A DNA stretch of 11,296 nt from Patescibacteria group bacterium (lineage in GTDB: Bacteria > Patescibacteriota > JABMPQ01 > JAHIRA01), in contig JAHIRA010000002.1 in assembly GCA_018818905.1 (NCBI GenBank), positions 1 to 11,296 on the forward strand, given 5' to 3'. The notes beneath the pieces were generated by a model. It was not told the origin of the DNA. It was given only the letters and a program-made list of their open reading frames with translations, and ran no database searches. The position numbers were made by a program, and so were the translations under genes. Numbering within the stretch: the stretch's first letter is position 1; each line of letters starts with the position of its first letter. Below, piece by piece: positions 6,507 through 11,296 of the stretch.

Positions 6507-7837
6507 TTTTTTCCTTTTACTATTTTGATGTGAACGGGGCGAGAAAAATATTTGAAATGCTGATATATTTTCTTGCCCACGAGTTGAATATATTCTCTTC
6601 TGAGAAAACCTTTTTCAGACACCTTCAGACCAAAAAGAAGGGGATTGCTTGAAACCTGATAAAGTCCTTTGACAGTTGAAGTTTTTCTATTTCTTCTGGA
6701 CCGAGGGGGGTAATCAATCAAGAAATCTTTGAAAAATTCCTGTAGTTCATTGGGAGAAATATTTCTGTCTTTATCTTTTCTTATTTTCAAAATCGTTTTG
6801 GGAATAGCCTCAATATTATAATGATCCTTGGCAGAAACAAAAATAGTCTTAGCAAAATACAAGACAGCCAGACGATGGTCTATCTCTTTCTTTTTCTCTT
6901 TAAGATAGCTAGCAATCTTTCCAGTGCTGGTCTCAAGATCGCAGAGCTTGTCACATTTGTTAACAATAATAACGCAAGGAAGAGAGCTTTCTTCTAACAC
7001 CTGAGCGACTCTCAGATCCTGTCTTGAAAGTCTTTCTGAGCCGTCTATCACTAGGCAAGCCACATCTATATAGTTCAAGATATTATCAACACGTTTTTGA
7101 CTCTTCTTTTCAATTACTCCGGTAGCTTTTGATTTTCTTCTTAGCCCGGCAGTATCAATGACGGTAAAATCTTGACCCTCAAACTTAAAAGTACTTTCAA
7201 TCATATCAATGGTTGTCCCTGGAACTTCGCTAACAATGACTCTCTTCTTTTCCAAAAGGGTATTGGTCAGAGAAGATTTACCAACATTGGCTTTGCCAAA
7301 GAAAGCAAATTTAAAGCTCTTGTCTTCTTCTTTCTCGGTGGCTTCCAACGTAGCCACAACCTCGTCAAGCAAGTCTCCGATACCTTTACCAGAAATAGCC
7401 GAGACAGGAAACATTCTCTCAAAGCCCAGGGCTCTGAATCTGTCAATTTGATTAAACAGTCGACCGCTATCAAGCTTGTTCAAGACCAAGACCACCTTAT
7501 CACTTTCTTTTTTGATTTTCTTGGCAATTTCTCTATCATAAGAAGTGATTCCATTCTTGGCATCAATAACGAAAAGAATCAAATCGCAGGTTTTGATCCG
7601 GGCCTCGATTTTGTCGAGAACTTTTTTCTCTAGTCCGGCAAATTTTTTGGTCACCAGACCGCCCGTATCAATAACGTTGAAGTGACGACTTTGCCATGAA
7701 GCTTCAAGCTCGACATAATCACGAGTTGTTCCGGGGATATCAGAGGTGATAACTTTTCCTTTGTCGGCAAAAACATTGGCTAAGGTAGACTTGCCAACAT
7801 TGGGTCTTCCAATTATGAGAACGTCAAATTTCTTCAT
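6503..7837 (-). CDS. der: Ribosome biogenesis GTPase Der (EngA), two tandem G domains
   Basis: An essential GTPase that acts in 50S subunit maturation. At 444 aa it has the diagnostic duplication. G domain 1 shows GRPNVGKST (10-18), IPGTTRD (34-40), DTGG (57-60), NKLD (120-123) and SAISG (146-150). G domain 2 shows GKANVGKSS (181-189), VPGTT (205-209), DTAGLRRK (228-235), NKCD (293-296) and SAK (335-337). A C-terminal KH-like domain runs from about 355 to 440 and includes YPPRSRRNRK and NPLLFGLKVS. All nucleotide-binding motifs look intact. ATG 7837 has only a weak AGAG just upstream. It shares a transcript with pth, which overlaps its stop. A strong promoter candidate overlaps the end of the preceding LCP gene. 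Confidence 0.97.
   Translation of the reverse strand: MKKFDVLIIGRPNVGKSTLANVFADKGKVITSDIPGTTRDYVELEASWQSRHFNVIDTGGLVTKKFAGLEKKVLDKIEARIKTCDLILFVIDAKNGITSYDREIAKKIKKESDKVVLVLNKLDSGRLFNQIDRFRALGFERMFPVSAISGKGIGDLLDEVVATLEATEKEEDKSFKFAFFGKANVGKSSLTNTLLEKKRVIVSEVPGTTIDMIESTFKFEGQDFTVIDTAGLRRKSKATGVIEKKSQKRVDNILNYIDVACLVIDGSERLSRQDLRVAQVLEESSLPCVIIVNKCDKLCDLETSTGKIASYLKEKKKEIDHRLAVLYFAKTIFVSAKDHYNIEAIPKTILKIRKDKDRNISPNELQEFFKDFLIDYPPRSRRNRKTSTVKGLYQVSSNPLLFGLKVSEKGFLRREYIQLVGKKIYQHFKYFSRPVHIKIVKGKK
6512..6516 (-). promoter_or_regulatory. Shine-Dalgarno for pth inside the der 3' end
   Basis: AAGGA on the minus strand lies five bases before the pth ATG (6506) and within the last codons of der. It fixes the pth start and supports coupled translation through the ATGA overlap. 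Confidence 0.7.
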
Positions 7838-7856
7838 ACTCTAAATGAAACGAATT

Positions 7857-7882
7857 AAAAGGGAGACAACCAGAGTGTCTCC
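7857..7882 (-). terminator. Intrinsic terminator of the LCP gene
   Basis: On the minus strand GGAGACA (7882-7876) pairs perfectly with TGTCTCC (7868-7862) around a 7-base loop, followed by C and TTTT (7860-7857). It lies 30 bases downstream of the LCP stop codon and 20 bases before the der start. The T-run is short, so termination may be partial. Confidence 0.6.
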
Positions 7883-7883
7883 T

Positions 7884-7911
7884 ATCATACTCAGTTAGAC
7901 TCAGTCGTCAA
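7884..7911 (-). promoter_or_regulatory. Promoter candidate for der-pth
   Basis: On the minus strand TTGACG (7906-7911) is followed by a 16-base spacer and TATGAT (7884-7889); each hexamer matches consensus at five of six positions. The -35 directly abuts the LCP stop codon (7912-7914). The predicted start near 7877 falls inside the first arm of the LCP terminator. The spacer is exactly a direct repeat, ACTGAG-TCTA-ACTGAG. The der leader would be about 40 bases. Confidence 0.6.
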
Positions 7912-9399
7912 TCACTTTTCCTCTATTTCAAGGCTTTGGAGCTTCCCTTGGGCACTGTCTCCCAGAACAATTACAATATTTGTATCCTCGGGGACGGTGT
8001 TTCGAGAAATTTTGCTAAAGTCTTGACCGCTAGTATCTAGTTTAGCCTGAAACTTTTTTTGTAGAGCATCAACAATTCTTTTGCCTTTGTCTCCTGAAGT
8101 ATAAATAACTGTATTTTCATAGTCCTTGGTGAGGGCATTGCCGAAGCCATTAATTTTGTATTCTTGGGTCTTGAGGGTAGAAGCAGCCTCATTTGCCAAC
8201 CCATCTGTTTCACTCCCGTTGAGAATAAAAATAGAAACATCTTCTTCGGATTCACCAACTTCAAAGACGTTTTCTGACATATCTTGTATTTGAGAGAAGT
8301 CGTCGACTCGTGGAAGCAGGACATAAGCTCCGCCTCTTGAAGAAGAATAGAGCAGCCCGCTTTTGCCATTATCTATAACCTTATTGATTGTTGAACCACT
8401 TTCCATATTTCTTGCGATATCAAGCATAATCATAACTTCCCATGGCTCAATACTAGTTCTGACGTGGTCGCCCAGAACGTTGACTAATTCATTGATGGTC
8501 TTGGGGTTAACGGCAGTTTCAACTGAAAAAGCTTTCTTCTTAACTGCTTCCAGGACGCGTTGTTGTCTGGCTGCTCGGGCAAAGTCACTGCCCTCGAAGC
8601 CACCATCTTCATCTGTGACGATGCCGTGTCTTGATCTAGAGAATTGCAAAGACTTCTCACCGTCCATAGTTTGAATACCTTTATCAAAACTGACAGTTTG
8701 GTATCCAAAATCGTATGTCGGATATTGTTCATCAATAAAACTTCTCTCAACCTCAACATCTATACCGCCGAGTGAGTCAACAACCTTCCTAAAGCCCTCA
8801 AAATCAACTCTAACAAAATAGTGAATAGGTAATCCTGTCACCTGGCTGACACTTTTTGATAAAGTTATTGCTCCTTGATTTTCACCTTTTCTTTCCCCAA
8901 TACTAAAGAGGCTGTTTATTTTGTGATTCCGGTTGTCTTCAGCCGGTACATAGAGGTCTCTAGGAATAGAGATCAGGGCAATTTTTTTCTGGTCTGTTTC
9001 TTTGTCATACTTAATACTAGCCACCATGATAGTATCGGTGAGCATAGCCCCGCTGTGACCCTCTCCACCCATGCCGATTAAAAGAATATTAGTGCGACCT
9101 TCTGCTTGGCCTTTCAATTCTTTATTGTCTGGCAAGATCAATCTTTTGAGCTGATCAAAAACAGAGGCTTTCTTCCCTTCAAAACCTACAAAAACATCTT
9201 TGCTAACCGAAAGAACTTTGTACGAAAAAAGAGACCCAAAAATAGCCGTAAAAATTAGCAATCCAACAAAAACTTTCAAAACAAAAAAATGCTTCTTTGG
9301 CTTTTTTTTGCTGGACTTTTCGGCTTTCTTGGGAGTTTTTTCTTCCGGGACAAACTCCGGCAGGTCATTAATGGGATCAAGCTCAGGATAATCCTTCAT
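7912..9399 (-). CDS. LytR-CpsA-Psr (LCP) family envelope protein with C-terminal LytR_C domain
   Basis: LCP proteins are membrane-anchored phosphotransferases that move lipid-linked glycopolymers onto peptidoglycan or other envelope acceptors. This one has 495 aa. A charged cytoplasmic tail (1-37, ending KKKPKKH) precedes one membrane segment (about 38-62). The LCP domain (about 100-290) shows NILLIGMGG (104-112), LTDTIMV (120-126), SIPRDLYV (144-151), NHKINSLF (158-165), FEGF (200-203), LGGIDVEV (210-217), LQFSRSRH (251-258) and FARAARQQRVLEAV (273-286). These include the Asp and Arg residues expected to bind metal and polyprenyl phosphate. A LytR_C-like domain (about 388-480) begins SIFILNGS. 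The frame is open upstream to 9534, but ATG 9399 is preferred because the promoter's predicted start is only a few bases before it. The exact substrate is unknown. It is transcribed divergently from lepB. Confidence 0.93.
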   Translation of the reverse strand: MKDYPELDPINDLPEFVPEEKTPKKAEKSSKKKPKKHFFVLKVFVGLLIFTAIFGSLFSYKVLSVSKDVFVGFEGKKASVFDQLKRLILPDNKELKGQAEGRTNILLIGMGGEGHSGAMLTDTIMVASIKYDKETDQKKIALISIPRDLYVPAEDNRNHKINSLFSIGERKGENQGAITLSKSVSQVTGLPIHYFVRVDFEGFRKVVDSLGGIDVEVERSFIDEQYPTYDFGYQTVSFDKGIQTMDGEKSLQFSRSRHGIVTDEDGGFEGSDFARAARQQRVLEAVKKKAFSVETAVNPKTINELVNVLGDHVRTSIEPWEVMIMLDIARNMESGSTINKVIDNGKSGLLYSSSRGGAYVLLPRVDDFSQIQDMSENVFEVGESEEDVSIFILNGSETDGLANEAASTLKTQEYKINGFGNALTKDYENTVIYTSGDKGKRIVDALQKKFQAKLDTSGQDFSKISRNTVPEDTNIVIVLGDSAQGKLQSLEIEEK

Positions 9400-9408
9400 A
9401 TTGAATGT

Positions 9409-9437
9409 ATCATAACCAAAAACACAGAATTTGGCAA
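9409..9437 (-). promoter_or_regulatory. Promoter of the LCP gene, predicting a near-leaderless mRNA
   Basis: On the minus strand TTGCCA (9432-9437), a 17-base spacer and TATGAT (9409-9414) match consensus at five of six positions each. Only nine bases separate the -10 from the ATG at 9399, so the mRNA should start about 0-4 bases before the start codon. That fits the lack of a Shine-Dalgarno sequence. Confidence 0.6.
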
Positions 9438-9439
9438 GT

Positions 9440-9467
9440 TTGCAAAATAATATCAAAGGAGTATAAT
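9440..9467 (+). promoter_or_regulatory. Promoter candidate for lepB-hisS
   Basis: A perfect TATAAT (9462-9467) has TTGCAA (9440-9445) 16 bases upstream. Predicted start is near 9474, which would give lepB a leader of about 85 bases if ATG 9559 is used. The -35 is two bases from the -35 of the divergent LCP promoter, so the two probably share upstream control or compete for polymerase. A weaker TATCAT (9540-9545) lies closer to the lepB ATG but has no good -35. Confidence 0.5.
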
Positions 9468-9558
9468 GACAACAAATTAGGACACTTTTTAATGGTCTTT
9501 TGGGGATCGTTACTTTGTTTGTGTGCCTATGCAACTAATTATCATCTTTATTATTCTC

Positions 9559-10200
9559 ATGTCAGAAAACCAAGACGATTCTGGAAAAGTATATATCATG
9601 CCCGCAGAGCACAAAAAAGACTTGGAAGACAAGAATAAGTCCTCGTTTGGTTCCTTTGTTTTGGAGCTAATCAAAATTGTTGTCATTTGTTTGGCTATTA
9701 TCATTCCTGTGCGTTTCTTTCTTATTCAGCCATTCTTTGTCCGGGGCGACAGCATGGAGCCCAATTTCTCTGATCGCGAGTATCTTATTATAGATGAGAT
9801 CAGCTACCGTTTTTCTGAACCAGAAAGAGGTGATGTGATTGTTTTTCGCTACCCCAAAGACCCCTCCCAATATTATATAAAAAGAATCATTGGTCTTCCC
9901 GGAGAAACTCTAGAAATTGATGACGGTCGAGTTATTGTACTCAATGAAGACCACAAAAAAGGAGTTGAGGTCAAAGAGTTTTATTTACCAGATGATTTTG
10001 ACACTCCCGGTGATTCCAAAATTGAGCTTGGAGCGGAAGAATATTTTGTTCTAGGTGACAATAGACGGGCTAGCAGTGACTCCAGAGTTTGGGGAGCCTT
10101 ACCTCAAAATTACATCGTTGGCAAAGTTTGGCTTAGAGCTCTGCCTGTCAACAAGGCCCAAGCTTTCCAGGCTCCAGAATATAAAGCTTTAGATAACTAA
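9559..10200 (+). CDS. lepB: Signal peptidase I
   Basis: A membrane serine protease with a Ser-Lys dyad that cuts signal peptides from secreted proteins on the outer face of the cytoplasmic membrane. From ATG 9559 it has 213 aa. A short charged cytoplasmic segment (1-33) and one membrane segment (about 34-58) lead into GDSMEPNF (63-70) with the nucleophile Ser65. RGDVIVFRYP (90-99) follows, then the general-base lysine Lys108 in YIKRIIGLPGE and box E GDNRRASSDSRVWG (166-179). The start is uncertain: GTG 9523, ATG 9529 and ATG 9598 are in the same frame and none has a clear Shine-Dalgarno. The upstream choices would add a hydrophobic stretch MQLIIIFIIL. hisS begins 15 bases after its stop, so the two are probably one transcript. 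Confidence 0.95.
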   Translation: MSENQDDSGKVYIMPAEHKKDLEDKNKSSFGSFVLELIKIVVICLAIIIPVRFFLIQPFFVRGDSMEPNFSDREYLIIDEISYRFSEPERGDVIVFRYPKDPSQYYIKRIIGLPGETLEIDDGRVIVLNEDHKKGVEVKEFYLPDDFDTPGDSKIELGAEEYFVLGDNRRASSDSRVWGALPQNYIVGKVWLRALPVNKAQAFQAPEYKALDN

Positions 10201-10215
10201 TCTTCTACAAAAATT

Positions 10216-11296
10216 ATGCCAAGAAAAAAGAAAGCCGCAACCCAAAGAAAAACTCGCAAAAGAGAAGTCCTGACCAGAGTCACGGGAATGCACGATCTTC
10301 TCCCTGAAGATTTTGTTTGGTGGAATCAAACTTTGGATTTGATCAAGAAATATGCTTCTGTCTATAGTTTTCAGGATTTATCAACTCCTGTTCTGGAAAA
10401 GACAACTCTCTTTACCAGAGGGATTGGCAAGAGCACTGATATAGTCAGCAAAGAAATGTTTTCTTTTCAGGACAAAGGCGGCGACAACCTAACTCTTAGA
10501 CCAGAATGGACAGCTTCAGTAGCTAGAGCTTACGTCGAAAACGGCATGAGAACCTGGCCTCAACCGGTCAAACTTTTTTCTGTTGGGCCACTCTTTAGAA
10601 GAGAACGTCCGCAAGCAGGGAGATATCGTCAATTTCATCAGGCCAACTTTGAAATTATTGGCAATGATCGTCCCGTTCTCGATGCCGAAGTTATTTTTCT
10701 CTCTTGGAACATTCTCAAGAAACTCGGACTCAACAATGTCGAAATCCAAATCAACAGTATTGGTTGTCCAGAATGTCAACCAGAATATTCAGATGTCCTA
10801 ATTAATTATTTCTCATCCAAGAAACAACGTCTCTGTTCAGATTGCAAAAGAAGACTCAAAAGAAATCCGCATCGAATTTTGGATTGCAAAAAAGAATCTT
10901 GCCAGGCTATTGCTGCTGACGCTCCCCAGACTGTTGATTATCTGTGCGAAGATTGTCACAACCATTTCAAAGATGTTCTAGAATATCTAGATGAGGTTGA
11001 GGTTTTTTATAACCTGAATCCTTCCCTAGTTCGTGGTCTTGATTATTACACCAGAACAACCTTTGAGTTTGTTACAAAAGATGAGGAGACAGGCAAAACC
11101 TCTATTGCCCTTGGTGGTGGTGGCAGATACGATGGTCTTATCGAGCAGCTTGGTGGAGAAGAGACTGGCGCAGTTGGTATAGCCTTAGGCCTTGAGAGAA
11201 TTGTTGAAGAGTTAAAGAAACAAAATATAGCTCCCAGAAAAGCCAAGGCCCCAGATGTTTATCTGGTTCAATTGGGCGAACTGGCCAAAAAAAGAG
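10216..11296 (+). CDS. hisS: Histidyl-tRNA synthetase, 3' end cut by the window
   Basis: Class II aminoacyl-tRNA synthetase that charges tRNA-His. 360 codons are present without a stop; the family is usually about 420-440 aa. A basic N-terminal extension (KKKAATQRKTRKR) precedes GMHDLLPED. Motif 2 shows RPEWTASVAR (95-104) and FRRERPQAGRYRQFHQ (127-142). The histidine-specific motif is LVRGLDYYTRT (271-281), followed by ALGGGGRYDGL and motif 3 with AVGIALGLERI. Between motif 2 and the histidine motif are eight cysteines: CPEC (184/187), CSDC (207/210), Cys224, Cys229 and CEDC (244/247). This arrangement looks able to bind zinc. It starts at ATG 10216, 15 bases after lepB, without a visible Shine-Dalgarno. 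The anticodon-binding domain lies beyond the window. Confidence 0.96.
   Translation, partial: MPRKKKAATQRKTRKREVLTRVTGMHDLLPEDFVWWNQTLDLIKKYASVYSFQDLSTPVLEKTTLFTRGIGKSTDIVSKEMFSFQDKGGDNLTLRPEWTASVARAYVENGMRTWPQPVKLFSVGPLFRRERPQAGRYRQFHQANFEIIGNDRPVLDAEVIFLSWNILKKLGLNNVEIQINSIGCPECQPEYSDVLINYFSSKKQRLCSDCKRRLKRNPHRILDCKKESCQAIAADAPQTVDYLCEDCHNHFKDVLEYLDEVEVFYNLNPSLVRGLDYYTRTTFEFVTKDEETGKTSIALGGGGRYDGLIEQLGGEETGAVGIALGLERIVEELKKQNIAPRKAKAPDVYLVQLGELAKKR

Noticed and set aside
7172..7633. 153-codon plus-strand ORF antisense to der
   Set aside because: It lies wholly over the conserved G domains of der. Its composition is what an antisense frame of a G-domain gene gives, and no promoter precedes it.
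9405..9638. Plus-strand ORF overlapping the lepB start region in another frame
   Set aside because: It covers both divergent promoters and runs into the lepB coding region. The product resembles nothing known to me and no ribosome-binding site is seen. An internal ATG at 9492 is slightly better placed but still unsupported.
1..11296. CRISPR array, transposase, prophage or toxin-antitoxin/defence genes
   Set aside because: I saw no regularly spaced direct repeats, no insertion-sequence genes and no defence-type domains on either strand. All long frames belong to housekeeping families except cfa and the LCP gene.

Overview
The window reads as a compact bacterial chromosome segment of housekeeping genes. 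It most likely comes from a Patescibacteria / Candidate Phyla Radiation (CPR) type organism. That placement is inference. It rests on moderate-to-low G+C, tight packing, slightly short versions of universal proteins, few strong Shine-Dalgarno sequences, and the grouping of mfd, pth, der, a LytR-CpsA-Psr (LCP) gene, lepB and hisS. No 16S rRNA or other decisive marker is present. TGA ends several genes (cfa, der, the LCP gene), so the code appears standard, unlike the UGA-glycine CPR lineages.

Minus strand, in order of transcription: LCP-family cell-envelope protein (9399-7912), terminator, der/engA (7837-6503), pth (6506-5961, ATGA overlap with der), a 152-bp inverted-repeat element (5811-5962), mfd (5741-2562), terminator, dprA (2440-1352), cfa (1230-112), and the first 24 codons of an unidentified gene (74 to beyond the left edge). 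Plus strand: lepB (9559-10200) and hisS (10216 to beyond the right edge) diverge from the LCP gene. Their candidate promoters sit back to back near 9409-9467.

Functionally, der and pth serve ribosome assembly and peptidyl-tRNA recycling. Mfd couples repair to stalled transcription, and DprA loads RecA on incoming single-stranded DNA. HisRS charges tRNA-His. LepB cleaves secretory signal peptides, and the LCP protein probably attaches glycopolymers to the wall. Cfa cyclopropanates unsaturated phospholipid acyl chains and is the one accessory-looking gene.

No CRISPR array, transposase, phage gene, tRNA or rRNA was seen, nor any recognisable defence system. The most unusual object is the pth-mfd intergenic element. 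It has 34-base inverted arms enclosing three small hairpins, a consensus-like plus-strand promoter just before it, and a T-run at the end of each arm. On the plus strand two of the four arm mismatches become G-U pairs, and one apical loop carries an anti-Shine-Dalgarno-like sequence. It may encode a structured RNA of about 165 nt. A long bidirectional terminator or a MITE-like palindrome are the main alternatives. Several promoters also overlap or abut the terminator of the preceding gene, with very short predicted leaders. No stretch longer than 300 bases lacks a gene.
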